Positions 26,827-35,320 of a DNA stretch of 57,260 nt are shown here, piece after piece. The notes under the pieces are model-generated. The model saw only the letters and a program-made list of their open reading frames with translations. It searched no databases and was not told the DNA's origin. The stretch is from Flavobacteriales bacterium. GTDB lineage: Bacteria; Bacteroidota; Bacteroidia; Flavobacteriales; TMED113. Each line of letters starts with the position of its first letter. Positions within the stretch are counted from its first letter, which is position 1. A program made the translations under genes and the position numbers. The stretch covers positions 1-57,260 of the forward strand of contig NZUK01000034.1 of NCBI GenBank assembly GCA_002701365.1, written 5' to 3'.

Positions 26827-29535
26827 ATGATTACTAAAGGTGATAAAAAGCTATTTTTAATAGATGCATATGCTTTAATTTATAGAGCTTATTTTGCTTT
26901 TTCAAAAAATCCTAGAATAACATCAAAAGGTTTTGACACTTCTGCAATTTATGGTTTTACCAACATGTTAATGGATCTCATAAACACAGAAAAACCCGCC
27001 TACTTAGGCGTCGTTTTTGATACTCCTAAAAAAACACATCGGCATGTTGAGTATATAGATTACAAAGCAAATAGAGATGCCATGCCTGAAGGCATTGCAA
27101 CAGCCATCCCTTATATCAAAAAAATTTTACAATCATTTAATATACCTGCTTTGTCACTAGATGGTTTTGAAGCAGATGATGTTATTGGAACACTTGCAAA
27201 ACAAGCAGCAGGACAGGAATTTCAAACTTACATGATGACTCCAGATAAAGATTTTGCACAATTAGTTACAGATTCAACATTTATGTATAAACCTGGTAGT
27301 CGTGGAAACCCAAGTGAAGTGTGGGATGTTAATAGGGTCTGCGAAAAATTTGATATTAATAATGTTAGCCAGGTTATTGATTTTTTAGGTATGGTTGGAG
27401 ATTCGGTTGACAATATACCTGGTATTGTTGGGGTTGGTCCTAAGACATCATCCAAGTTACTTAAGCAGTATAATTCAATTGAGCAAATATATAATTCAAT
27501 TAATGAATTAGATGGCAAACTCAAGGAGAAACTTATGAGCTCAAAAGACAATGCCTTTTTATCAAAAAGTCTCGCTACAATAATAACTAATGCTCCCATT
27601 AATCTCGATCCGGTATCATTAAAAAGACAAGCACCTAATTTAAATGCATTGAAGGATATTTGTGATGAATTAGAATTTTCTAGAATCTACAATAGATTAA
27701 CTAAAAATTATACTGATACCAAACAGCACACTAAATCTATCGTGTCTGGAGCACAATTAGATATGTTTAATATAGATAAGGAATTAGATGTTGTAATAAA
27801 TAAAGGAAAACATATTCGTAATATAGAAGAGTTAAAAGATGTAATTAGTAGCTTAATAATCTCAAAAATTGTTGGTTTTTACATTTTGTATAATGATGAG
27901 AAGCCAATTGGTTTATCTGTAACAAGCTCTACCAATTATTTGGCATATATGTTATTTGACAAGGATTTGCAACTTAAACAAGTCTTAACAGAAATGTTGC
28001 CAATTTTTAATTCAAATAAAATCGAAAAAGTTTTTTGGGATTATAAAAGTTTTTTAAAAAGTTTAGCAGAATTTAATATTAATTGTGAGGCACCAATTTT
28101 TGACGCTACTATTGCAGATTATTTAATTAACCCAGATTCTAATAGAAGTCATTTTGGCATGGCACAAAAATATGATATTCAATTAATTAATTTGGGTTTA
28201 TTAGATGTAAAAATAGAGGAACAAGCAACGGCTTATTTAATTGAAATGGCAATTTTTATTTTAAATATTAAGCCTGTTTTATTTAATCTTTTAGATAAAA
28301 ACACATTATTAAAATTATTTTTTGATGTGGAGTTACCTTTAGTTCCTGTGTTAATTCAGATGGAACAAAATGGCATTTTACTTGATACTAAATCGTTGTC
28401 AGATTATTCTCAAACACTTAAAACACAATTAGGTGATTTAGAAAAAAATATTTTTAAGAAAGCAGATTGTGAATTTAATATATCTTCTCCAAAGCAATTA
28501 GGTGAAATTTTATTTGTAAATATGAAACTTGTTGAAAAGCCTAAAAAAACTAAATCTGGTCAATTTTCAACCAGTGAATCGGAATTAGCAAAATTAAAAG
28601 GAAAACATTCTATTATTGATGACATTCTATTATTTAGAACATATCAAAAGCTTTTAAGTACATATGTTAATGCACTCCCTTTACTAATTGATGCTAAAGA
28701 TAAAAAGTTACACACTACGTTTAATCAAACAGTTACTAATACTGGCAGGTTAAGTTCTAAAAATCCTAATTTGCAAAACATACCAATACGAAAATCTTCA
28801 GGAAAAGATGTTAGAAAAACTTTTATTGCCTCAAATTCTCAGCATATATTAATGGCTGCAGATTACTCACAAATTGAATTACGATTAATTGCACACTTAA
28901 GTGATGAATCGAATTTGATTCAGGCTTTTTTAAATGATCAAGACATACACTCTATTACAGCTTCAAAGGTTTTTAATGTGAATTTAGAGGATGTAACAAG
29001 TGAAATGCGATCTAATGCGAAAACTGTAAATTTTGGAATTATTTATGGCGTTTCCGCTTTTGGATTAAGCGAACAAAGTACTCTTAGTAGAAAGGAGTCA
29101 GCTAATTTAATTTCGGAGTATTTTATCAAATATCCTAAATTAAAAATATATATAGATGATCAAATTAATTTTGCTAAAAATAACGGTTTTGTTCAAAGTA
29201 TACTAGGCAGAAAAAGATATTTACGAAATATTAATTCAAGAAATTCATTTATAAGAAGCCATGATGAGAGAAATGCTGTAAACATGCCGATACAAGGCTC
29301 CGCTGCAGATATTATTAAGATAGCTATGATTAGTATTCATCAAGAATTTGCAAGCCGAAAAATGAAATCCAAAATGGTTTTACAGGTACATGATGAGTTA
29401 GTGTTTGATGTGTTTCTGCCTGAAAAAGAAGAAGTCATGAATATCGTTAAAAGAAAAATGGAATCAGCTTATGATGCTAAAGTTCCATTAAAAGTAGATA
29501 TAGGCTTTGGAAACAATTGGCTATCAGCCCATTAA
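26827..29535 (+). CDS. polA: DNA polymerase I, probably without proofreading
   Basis: This 902-residue enzyme has an N-terminal 5' nuclease domain (DGFEADDVIGTLA, GDSVDNIPGIVGVGPKT) and a family A polymerase. Motif A is MAADYSQIELRLIAHLS (about 677), motif B RSNAKTVNFGIIYGVSAFG and motif C LQVHDELVFDV. It fills gaps and removes RNA primers. The middle 3'-5' exonuclease-like domain looks inactive. Where FDTET is expected it reads GFYILYNDE (about 350), the exo II region WDYKSFLKSL lacks the Asp, and the exo III YxxxD site is replaced by AYLIEMA. A downstream minus-strand gene ends 3 bp away. Confidence 0.95.
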   Translation: MITKGDKKLFLIDAYALIYRAYFAFSKNPRITSKGFDTSAIYGFTNMLMDLINTEKPAYLGVVFDTPKKTHRHVEYIDYKANRDAMPEGIATAIPYIKKILQSFNIPALSLDGFEADDVIGTLAKQAAGQEFQTYMMTPDKDFAQLVTDSTFMYKPGSRGNPSEVWDVNRVCEKFDINNVSQVIDFLGMVGDSVDNIPGIVGVGPKTSSKLLKQYNSIEQIYNSINELDGKLKEKLMSSKDNAFLSKSLATIITNAPINLDPVSLKRQAPNLNALKDICDELEFSRIYNRLTKNYTDTKQHTKSIVSGAQLDMFNIDKELDVVINKGKHIRNIEELKDVISSLIISKIVGFYILYNDEKPIGLSVTSSTNYLAYMLFDKDLQLKQVLTEMLPIFNSNKIEKVFWDYKSFLKSLAEFNINCEAPIFDATIADYLINPDSNRSHFGMAQKYDIQLINLGLLDVKIEEQATAYLIEMAIFILNIKPVLFNLLDKNTLLKLFFDVELPLVPVLIQMEQNGILLDTKSLSDYSQTLKTQLGDLEKNIFKKADCEFNISSPKQLGEILFVNMKLVEKPKKTKSGQFSTSESELAKLKGKHSIIDDILLFRTYQKLLSTYVNALPLLIDAKDKKLHTTFNQTVTNTGRLSSKNPNLQNIPIRKSSGKDVRKTFIASNSQHILMAADYSQIELRLIAHLSDESNLIQAFLNDQDIHSITASKVFNVNLEDVTSEMRSNAKTVNFGIIYGVSAFGLSEQSTLSRKESANLISEYFIKYPKLKIYIDDQINFAKNNGFVQSILGRKRYLRNINSRNSFIRSHDERNAVNMPIQGSAADIIKIAMISIHQEFASRKMKSKMVLQVHDELVFDVFLPEKEEVMNIVKRKMESAYDAKVPLKVDIGFGNNWLSAH

Positions 29536-29538
29536 TGT

Positions 29539-29769
29539 TCACTTACTAGATTTATTAATATATGAGTATAATATTAATAATGCCGCAACTCCAATAAAAT
29601 TTGCTTGACCAAATTGACCTATTGCATTAGAAATATTGCCGACAACATTCCATCCTAATAATGGCGAACCAGTTATTAACTGTATAACTACACCTAAACA
29701 TAAAAATGGGACAGCAAGCTCAATACCTTGAGTAATTATTCCTTTTATTTTTTCAAGTATTTTTTTCAT
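29539..29769 (-). CDS. tiny two-helix membrane protein A, unknown function
   Basis: This 76-residue protein has a basic N-terminus (MKKILEKIKG), then a hydrophobic helix (about 17-34, VPFLCLGVVIQLI). A small-residue linker follows (VVGNISNAIGQFGQANF) and a second helix (about 58-71). It aligns over most of its length with the neighbouring 69-residue protein through a shared pattern LG+++Q ... VxGxIxxAxGxxGxxFxG+xxLL. The two appear to be duplicates. A strong terminator lies between them, so this gene needs its own promoter or read-through; I see no good -33/-7 pair. It ends 3 bp from the polA stop. No family is recognised. Confidence 0.6.
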   Translation of the reverse strand: MKKILEKIKGIITQGIELAVPFLCLGVVIQLITGSPLLGWNVVGNISNAIGQFGQANFIGVAALLILYSYINKSSK

Positions 29770-29821
29770 TTTTTGGGGTTCTAAATTTGTTTAAACTTAA
29801 TACATTTAATTCAAATAAAAA

Positions 29822-29847
29822 AAAAGCCCACTCAAAAGTGGGCTTTT
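29822..29847 (-). terminator. intrinsic terminator (works on minus, plausibly both strands)
   Basis: A perfect 11 bp inverted repeat, AAAAGCCCACT / AGTGGGCTTTT, has a 4-base loop (CAAA). On the minus strand it is followed by nine U residues (A-run 29817-29825 on the plus strand) and lies 18 bp after the stop of the 69-residue membrane protein. On the plus strand it could stop polA read-through. It is the only textbook intrinsic terminator I see in the window. Confidence 0.9.
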
Positions 29848-29864
29848 CTTATTTAGTAAGATGA

Positions 29865-30074
29865 TTACTTAAGAAATGCTAAAACAACAAGCAAAGTAAC
29901 TAATCCAGTAAAGTCATTGCCTATTCTACCAACAGCATCTCCGATAGCTCCAATTACATCAATAAATCCACCAACACCTGCTATCTGAAGAAGTATTCCT
30001 AAACCAATTAAAGACATTACTAACGCAGTAAGACCTTTAATAAAATCACCTAAATTTTTAAAAGCTGTATTCAT
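29865..30074 (-). CDS. tiny two-helix membrane protein B, unknown function
   Basis: This 69-residue protein reads MNTAFKNLGDFIKGLTALVM, a first helix (about 15-32) containing LIGLGILLQIAGVGG. A glycine-rich amphipathic linker (DVIGAIGDAVGRIGNDF) and a second helix (about 54-68) ending AFLK follow. There is no signal peptide and no Cys. It is related to the 76-residue protein downstream. Its own transcription unit is unusually well marked for this window: a -33/-7 promoter candidate 29 bp upstream and a strong terminator 18 bp downstream. That suggests a short, probably abundant mRNA. The size and shape recall holins, small pore formers or membrane-stress peptides, but nothing proves this. Confidence 0.62.
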   Translation of the reverse strand: MNTAFKNLGDFIKGLTALVMSLIGLGILLQIAGVGGFIDVIGAIGDAVGRIGNDFTGLVTLLVVLAFLK

Positions 30075-30102
30075 AACATAAATTTTTTAGTTATTACAAG
30101 CC

Positions 30103-30135
30103 CAAATTTAAGTATCCTTAATGTGGATTTCCAAA
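30103..30135 (-). promoter_or_regulatory. Bacteroidota-type promoter for the 69-residue membrane protein
   Basis: On the minus strand TTTG (30132-30135) is followed after 21 bp by TAAATTTG (30103-30110). This agrees with the -33 TTTG and -7 TAnnTTTG consensus known for primary sigma factors of this phylum. Transcription would start near 30096, leaving a leader of about 22 bases before the ATG at 30074. This is the best promoter match in the window. Confidence 0.5.
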
Positions 30136-30371
30136 TAATTACGAGATAATTGTTAATTCTTTGCGGAGAGATGATTTGTCGGTAAAAACATAATTCTTAA
30201 TCTGTTAAAGCTGTATTTTATGCCCCCAAAAATTCTTCTTTATTAACATTAAATTGTTTATTGAATAACAATCGATATAAGTCACTGTTTACCAGGATGT
30301 TAGGGGTTTATTTGGTTGAATTTTTACTTAATTTACAGTGTTTTTTAGCTAAAAATAAAAATACTATATAA
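30136..30371. other. intergenic stretch without a recognised gene
   Basis: The stretch between the promoter of the 69-residue gene and the end of the cystathionine gene is AT-rich. No open frame longer than a few codons has a credible start, and there is no tRNA-like fold. A loose pair CACTGT / ACAGTG about 50 bases apart, with the second arm followed by TTTTTT, is too weak to call a terminator. A small RNA cannot be excluded. With the promoter region this is the longest gap between genes in the window (297 bp). Confidence 0.4.
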
Positions 30372-31532
30372 TTAGCCTTTTTTTGTGATTTTATTAAATG
30401 CTTGTTTTAAATCATCAATCAAATCGTCACTATTTTCAATACCCACACTTATTCTAATTAAAGAATTAGATAAATTATGTTTTTCTCTTTCTTTTTTGGG
30501 AATACTGGCATGTGTCATAGATGCAGGGTGTGAAATTAGCGATTCTACACCACCTAATGATTCTGCAAGTTTAAATAACGAAGTATTTGAAATAATTGTG
30601 ACAGCGTCTTCAAAAGAATCATTTTTTAGTGTAAAAGACATCATGCCACCAAAGTCACGCATTTGTTTTTTTGCAATGATATGGTTTTTATGAGTTTCTC
30701 TTCCCGGCCAATATATTTTATCAATCATATTTAAATTTGATAAAAAGGAGTTAATTTTAGCGGCATTTTCGCAATGTTTTTTTATTCTTAAGTCAAGTGT
30801 TTTAATTCCCCTAAGTGCTAAAAAACTATCCATTGGTCCAGGTACTGCTCCGCAACTTTTAGTAATTAGGAAAAGTTTTTCATATATGCTAGGATTATTT
30901 GTAATTAATGCGCCCATGATTAAGTCAGAGTGTCCAGCCAGGTATTTAGTAACAGAATGTAAAACTATATCAGCTCCCAAATCTAATGGATTTTGTAGAG
31001 CTGGGCTAGCAAAAGTATTATCTACAACAACTATTATATCCTCTCGATGTTGTACCATCTCTTTTATTTTCTGAATATCTATAATTTCTAATAAAGGATT
31101 TGATGGTGTCTCAATCCAAATCAATTTAGTTTGATCAGTTAAACTATTTGTTAGATTATCAGCGTTGGTTAAATCTATATATTTGAATTTTAAATCAAAA
31201 TTGGAAAATACTTGAGAAAACATTCGATATGTTCCGCCATAAATATCTTTATTACAAATAATAGCATCATTGGGCTTTAATAACTTAATAATAGCATCAG
31301 CTGCTCCCATTCCACTTGAGTAACAAATTCCAAATTTACCATTTTCTAAAACAGCAATGCTATTTTCTAGCGCAGACCTTGTTGGGTTTTTTGTTCGAGA
31401 GTACTCATAGCCCATATTATCACCGGGTTTTTTTTGTACATATGTTGAAGTTTGATATATTGGTGTTATAATTGCTCCTGTTGAGGGATCTGTATCTAGT
31501 CCTGAATGAATAACTTTTGTTCCAAATTTCAT
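30372..31532 (-). CDS. cystathionine gamma-synthase / gamma-lyase family PLP enzyme
   Basis: This 386-residue trans-sulfuration enzyme has the PLP-binding Lys in HSVTKYLAGHSDLIMGA (about 195-211). The N-terminal YEYSRTKNPTRSALE and the active-site Tyr and Arg block are present, as is the C-terminal SLGGVESLISHPA. The family either joins cysteine to an activated homoserine (MetB) or cleaves cystathionine (lyase); sequence alone does not separate them, and no other methionine gene is adjacent. A -7-like TAAATTTG (minus strand, 31550-31557) lies 18 bp upstream of the start, but I see no -33 box. Confidence 0.88.
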   Translation of the reverse strand: MKFGTKVIHSGLDTDPSTGAIITPIYQTSTYVQKKPGDNMGYEYSRTKNPTRSALENSIAVLENGKFGICYSSGMGAADAIIKLLKPNDAIICNKDIYGGTYRMFSQVFSNFDLKFKYIDLTNADNLTNSLTDQTKLIWIETPSNPLLEIIDIQKIKEMVQHREDIIVVVDNTFASPALQNPLDLGADIVLHSVTKYLAGHSDLIMGALITNNPSIYEKLFLITKSCGAVPGPMDSFLALRGIKTLDLRIKKHCENAAKINSFLSNLNMIDKIYWPGRETHKNHIIAKKQMRDFGGMMSFTLKNDSFEDAVTIISNTSLFKLAESLGGVESLISHPASMTHASIPKKEREKHNLSNSLIRISVGIENSDDLIDDLKQAFNKITKKG

Positions 31533-31583
31533 ATTACTTTATTTTTATTCAAATTTATAAAAACAATCCTGTATTATAAATAG

Positions 31584-32462
31584 ATGTCAAGATTTATATT
31601 ATCACATATTGCTTTGTTTGTAGCAAATTCTATTTATGCACTTAATTATTTGTTTGCTAAAGATGTTATGCCAGATTATATAAGTCCAAAGGCATTTATA
31701 TTAATTAGAGTTTTTGGTAGCGCTGTTATTTTTTGGTCAATACATAGTCTTTTAATAAATGAAAAAATCGATAAGAAAGATATGTTTTATATTATTTTAT
31801 GTGCATTATTTGGTGTGGTAATAAATATGTTGTGTTTTTTTGAAGGATTAAGTATTACAACACCAATAAATGCTTCTTTAATTATGATTACGACACCCTT
31901 AATAGTTTATTTAATCTCTTGTTTAGTGTTTAAAAAAGAACGCACTTTTTCAAAGTTTTTTGGAGTAATTCTAGGATTGTTTGGTGCAACATTGCTTATA
32001 TCAAATGGTTCTTTGGACTTCAAATTAAATAATTTTGGTGATTTACTAGTGTTTATTAATGCAGCTTCCTATGCGATATATTTAATTTTAATTAAGTCTA
32101 TGATGCAAAAATATCATCCAGTAACAATTTTAAAAACTTTATTTTCTATGGGGTTTTTTGTTATTCTACCAATTGCATTTAATGAATTTATAGATATAAA
32201 CTTTTTAGTAATTCCTATTGAAATAGTTTATAAAATATTATTTGTTGTATTATGTACTACATGTTTAGCATATTTTTTAAATATATACGCACTTTCTAAT
32301 GTTAGAGCATCTACGGTAGCATTTTATATATATTTACAGCCACTGTTAGCAACTTTACTCTCTGTTTTTTGGGGAAAAGATGAATTATCCTTAATCAAAA
32401 TAATTTCAGCGGTCTTCATTTTTACAGGGGTCTATTTTGTATTGATAAGAAGGCCGATATAA
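31584..32462 (+). CDS. EamA/DMT-family transporter
   Basis: This 292-residue protein has ten predicted membrane helices arranged as two EamA repeats. The first begins HIALFVANSIYALNYLFAKDVMP and the second NFGDLLVFINAASYAIYLILIKSMM. The conserved C-terminal LQPLLATLLSVFWGKDELSL is typical of drug/metabolite exporters. The substrate is unknown. It is divergent from the cystathionine gene (51 bp) and lies 47 bp before yicC. Confidence 0.86.
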   Translation: MSRFILSHIALFVANSIYALNYLFAKDVMPDYISPKAFILIRVFGSAVIFWSIHSLLINEKIDKKDMFYIILCALFGVVINMLCFFEGLSITTPINASLIMITTPLIVYLISCLVFKKERTFSKFFGVILGLFGATLLISNGSLDFKLNNFGDLLVFINAASYAIYLILIKSMMQKYHPVTILKTLFSMGFFVILPIAFNEFIDINFLVIPIEIVYKILFVVLCTTCLAYFLNIYALSNVRASTVAFYIYLQPLLATLLSVFWGKDELSLIKIISAVFIFTGVYFVLIRRPI

Positions 32463-32509
32463 TTACACACTTTTGTATATTGTCACATATAATTTAAATA
32501 TTATCTATT

Positions 32510-33370
32510 ATGTTTTCAATGACTGGCTACACCAAGCAAGATTTTAAAATGCAAGGTACAAGTTTTTCGATTATTATTAATTCATTAAATAGTTCCAAAG
32601 GACTTGATTTGTCTATTAAAATGCCCTGGTATTTTAATAATATAGAACACGAGGTCAGAAAATTAATAAACAAAAAATTAGTGCGGGGAAAAATAAGTTT
32701 TAGGATTTTAGAAAATCATAGTAATACTAAAGTTGTTTTAAATAAAAAACAACTTAAAACACATATTAAATCTATTATTGAGGTTACACCTGATGTAGAT
32801 CATGGTGCTGTTTTAAATGCTGCAATTAAACTTCCAGATATATTTGTTTCAGAAAATTTCAAATTCAACAGAGTTAATAAAAAAATATTATTAGGTAGTG
32901 TAGATAGTGGGATAAAAGATCTTATTTTATTTAGAAAAAAGGAAGGTACAGCGTTAATGAAAGAAATAAAAAACTATATTAATTCAATTATTAAAGTTGT
33001 TAAGCAAATTAGCACATTGGAAAAAAAACGAATCAGCAAGAAGAAAGATAAGCTACAAAAGTTAATTAAGAATAATATTTCTAAAACAGATTATAATTTA
33101 AATAGGTTAGAGGCTGAGATGATTTATTATTTTGAAAGAAATGATATTACTGAGGAGAGAATCAGGTTGCAGCAGCACTGTAATTTTTTTCTAGATGTTA
33201 TTAAAAAAGGGGGGGCTATGGGTAAAAAACTAGTATTTATTTCTCAGGAAATTTTAAGAGAAATAAATACTATCGGTTCCAAGGCACACGATTTTGAAAT
33301 ACAAAAAAGAGTTGTTGTAATGAAAGAAGAAATAGAAAAAACCAAAGAGCAACTGCTAAATATCTTATAA
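32510..33370 (+). CDS. yicC: YicC-family endoribonuclease
   Basis: This 286-residue protein has the YicC N-terminal start FSMTGYTKQDFKMQGTSFSI and the C-terminal DUF1732 block GSKAHDFEIQKRVVVMKEEIEKTKEQLLNIL. Members cleave RNA and affect small RNA turnover in enterobacteria; the role here is inferred from the family. Its stop overlaps the gmk ATG by one base (TAATG). yicC-gmk-nadD is a familiar Bacteroidota cluster. Confidence 0.9.
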   Translation: MFSMTGYTKQDFKMQGTSFSIIINSLNSSKGLDLSIKMPWYFNNIEHEVRKLINKKLVRGKISFRILENHSNTKVVLNKKQLKTHIKSIIEVTPDVDHGAVLNAAIKLPDIFVSENFKFNRVNKKILLGSVDSGIKDLILFRKKEGTALMKEIKNYINSIIKVVKQISTLEKKRISKKKDKLQKLIKNNISKTDYNLNRLEAEMIYYFERNDITEERIRLQQHCNFFLDVIKKGGAMGKKLVFISQEILREINTIGSKAHDFEIQKRVVVMKEEIEKTKEQLLNIL

Positions 33371-33945
33371 TGTCAAGAGTCCCTAAAATTATTATTATAT
33401 CAGGTGCAAGTGGTTCAGGTAAAACAACACTAGTTAATTATTTATTGAGCTGTAAAGAATTAAATTTAACATTTTCAGTTTCTGCGTGTACACGAAAAAA
33501 GAGAGCATCAGAAATAGATGGTCAAAATTATATATTTCTTTCTATTGAGGAGTTTAATAAAAAAATAAATCAAAATGAGTTTGTAGAATGGGAAGAGGTG
33601 TATAAAGATCATTTTTACGGAACCTTAAAAAATGCAACTATGCAAATTTTAAAGGACGGTAAAAACCTCTTGTTTGATGTAGATATTCAAGGTGCATACA
33701 CAATAAAAAAATACTTTAAGAGTCAGGCAATTGGTATTTTTATTAAGGCTCCCTCTATTGATATTGCTAAAAAAAGATTAATTAAACGTCAAACAGAGTC
33801 AAAAAAAGCTTTACAATTTAGGGTTGATAAAATTGAGGAAGAAATAGAAATGGGTAAAAAAATGGATCATCAGTTATTAAATGACGATCTTGATAAATCG
33901 AAATCAGAAATTTATGGTTTAATTCATAGATTTATAGTATCATGA
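33370..33945 (+). CDS. gmk: guanylate kinase
   Basis: This 191-residue kinase phosphorylates GMP to GDP. It has the P-loop SGASGSGKTTL (about 11-21), the GMP-binding SACTRKKRASEIDGQNY (about 39-55) and the FVEWEEVYKDHFYGT segment. Length is normal. It lies between yicC (1 bp overlap) and nadD (4 bp overlap, ATGA), so the three are translated as an operon. Confidence 0.95.
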   Translation: MSRVPKIIIISGASGSGKTTLVNYLLSCKELNLTFSVSACTRKKRASEIDGQNYIFLSIEEFNKKINQNEFVEWEEVYKDHFYGTLKNATMQILKDGKNLLFDVDIQGAYTIKKYFKSQAIGIFIKAPSIDIAKKRLIKRQTESKKALQFRVDKIEEEIEMGKKMDHQLLNDDLDKSKSEIYGLIHRFIVS

Positions 33946-34493
33946 AAGTTGGATTATTATTTGGCACATTTGATCCAGTTCATCTGGGTCATATACAAAT
34001 AGGCCACAATATTCTATTAAATAATCTTGCTGACAAAGTCTGGTTTGTCATCACCCCGATGAGTCCATTTAAAATTGATCGAGAAGTTAGTTTGATAAAT
34101 GATCGAATTAATATGCTAAAGCTTGCAGTTAATGAATACACCAATTTTTCCGTATCAGATGTTGAATTAAGCTTGCCTTCTCCGAACTATACAGTAAATA
34201 CATTACAGTATCTAAAGCATAAACACCCTCACAAACAGTTTTCTCTAATTATGGGTTCAGATAATTATGCTAACTTATCAAAATGGGAAAGCCATCAATA
34301 TATCTTAGATAATTTTACAATACATGTTTATAAGAGAAAAAAATATCCCACACAGGGGATCAAGTGTATTCCAGGACAATATTTTGACATTAGCTCTTCA
34401 TATATTAGAGAGCATATAAACCTTAAGACATCACATGGTTTTTTACATAAATTAGTTTTAAAATATATCCAAAAAAATAAATTATACTCTTAA
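33942..34493 (+). CDS. nadD: nicotinate-nucleotide adenylyltransferase
   Basis: This 183-residue nucleotidyltransferase makes nicotinate adenine dinucleotide in NAD synthesis. GLLFGTFDPVHLGHIQIG (about 4-21) contains the T/HxGH signature, and DISSSYIREHI (about 148-158) is the conserved C-terminal ISSTxIR motif. Length is normal. It ends the yicC-gmk-nadD operon; the next gene, purQ, converges on it across 125 bp that contain a long inverted repeat. Confidence 0.94.
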   Translation: MKVGLLFGTFDPVHLGHIQIGHNILLNNLADKVWFVITPMSPFKIDREVSLINDRINMLKLAVNEYTNFSVSDVELSLPSPNYTVNTLQYLKHKHPHKQFSLIMGSDNYANLSKWESHQYILDNFTIHVYKRKKYPTQGIKCIPGQYFDISSSYIREHINLKTSHGFLHKLVLKYIQKNKLYS

Positions 34494-34570
34494 TCTACAG
34501 ATTATAAAAGAAAGCTTTAAATACTTTGGCATAGATTTTGATATATACTATTTAGAGATAGTATTGGGGT

Positions 34571-34628
34571 GGGGAAGTGATTAAAAATGTAATTAATCGG
34601 TGCTATAATATTAATTAATTACTTCCCC
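34571..34628. repeat. long inverted repeat overlapping the purQ 3' end
   Basis: GGGGAAGTGATTAA (34571-34584) pairs with TTAATTACTTCCCC (34615-34628), giving 14 pairs with a single G-T wobble on one strand. The pairing extends by a further T-A and possibly one more pair, with a 30-base loop. The right arm covers the last codons and stop of purQ (minus). There is no following T-tract, so it is not a standard intrinsic terminator. It may protect or terminate the nadD and purQ transcripts. Confidence 0.65.
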
Positions 34629-35320
34629 ATATCTTGCATTATTTTAATTGCTTGCTCTAAAATAATTTTCCCATCTTCATTACTAAGATTTTTATCACAA
34701 GCTCTTTCGGGGTGAGGCATCATGCCAAACACATTTCGCTTTGCATTACATATGCCAGCAATATTTTTTAATGAGCCATTTGGGTTTGCTCGAGAGTTTA
34801 TTTCACCGTCTTCAGTACAGTATTTAAATATAATTTGTTTATTATCAATTATTTCTTGTAGTATTTTTTCATCTGCATAGTAACAACCTTCTGCATGTGC
34901 TATAGGAATTTTAAATACTTGATTAGAGTCAATCCTCTCAGTAAGTATAGTTAAATTGTGTTGCGGCTTAATAAATATATTTTTACAAATAAAATTGTGA
35001 TTATGATTTCTAATTAATGTGCCAGGTAGTAATTTTGATTCACATAGTATTTGAAATCCGTTACAAATTCCGAGCACATAGCCGCCATTATTAGCAAATT
35101 CAATTATTTTGGTCATAATTGGAGAAAAACTTGCAATAGCACCAGATCTTAAGTAATCTCCGTAAGAGAACCCACCAGGTAAGATAATAAAATCAATATT
35201 TTGAAAATCAGTATCCTTATGCCATAGTTTTACAACTTTTTGTCCTAATATATTTTGTAATACATGGACTGCGTCTTCATCACAATTTGATCCTGGAAAT
35301 ACAACTACGCCAAAAGTCAT
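34619..35320 (-). CDS. purQ: phosphoribosylformylglycinamidine synthase, glutaminase subunit
   Basis: This 233-residue class I glutamine amidotransferase supplies ammonia for FGAM synthesis in purine formation. VVFPGSNCDEDAVHVL (about 5-20) is the PurQ start and the nucleophile Cys sits in VLGICNGFQILCE (about 91-103). His/Glu of the triad are in MMPHPERACD (about 206-215). As a separate subunit it needs PurL and PurS, which are not in this window. The ATG overlaps the upstream DUF6427-like gene by 4 bp. Confidence 0.94.
   Translation of the reverse strand: MTFGVVVFPGSNCDEDAVHVLQNILGQKVVKLWHKDTDFQNIDFIILPGGFSYGDYLRSGAIASFSPIMTKIIEFANNGGYVLGICNGFQILCESKLLPGTLIRNHNHNFICKNIFIKPQHNLTILTERIDSNQVFKIPIAHAEGCYYADEKILQEIIDNKQIIFKYCTEDGEINSRANPNGSLKNIAGICNAKRNVFGMMPHPERACDKNLSNEDGKIILEQAIKIMQDMGK

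Noticed and set aside
30136-30371. Possible small RNA or tRNA in the longest gap
   Set aside because: No cloverleaf, no convincing long hairpin and no promoter-terminator pair is visible; left as an unexplained gap.
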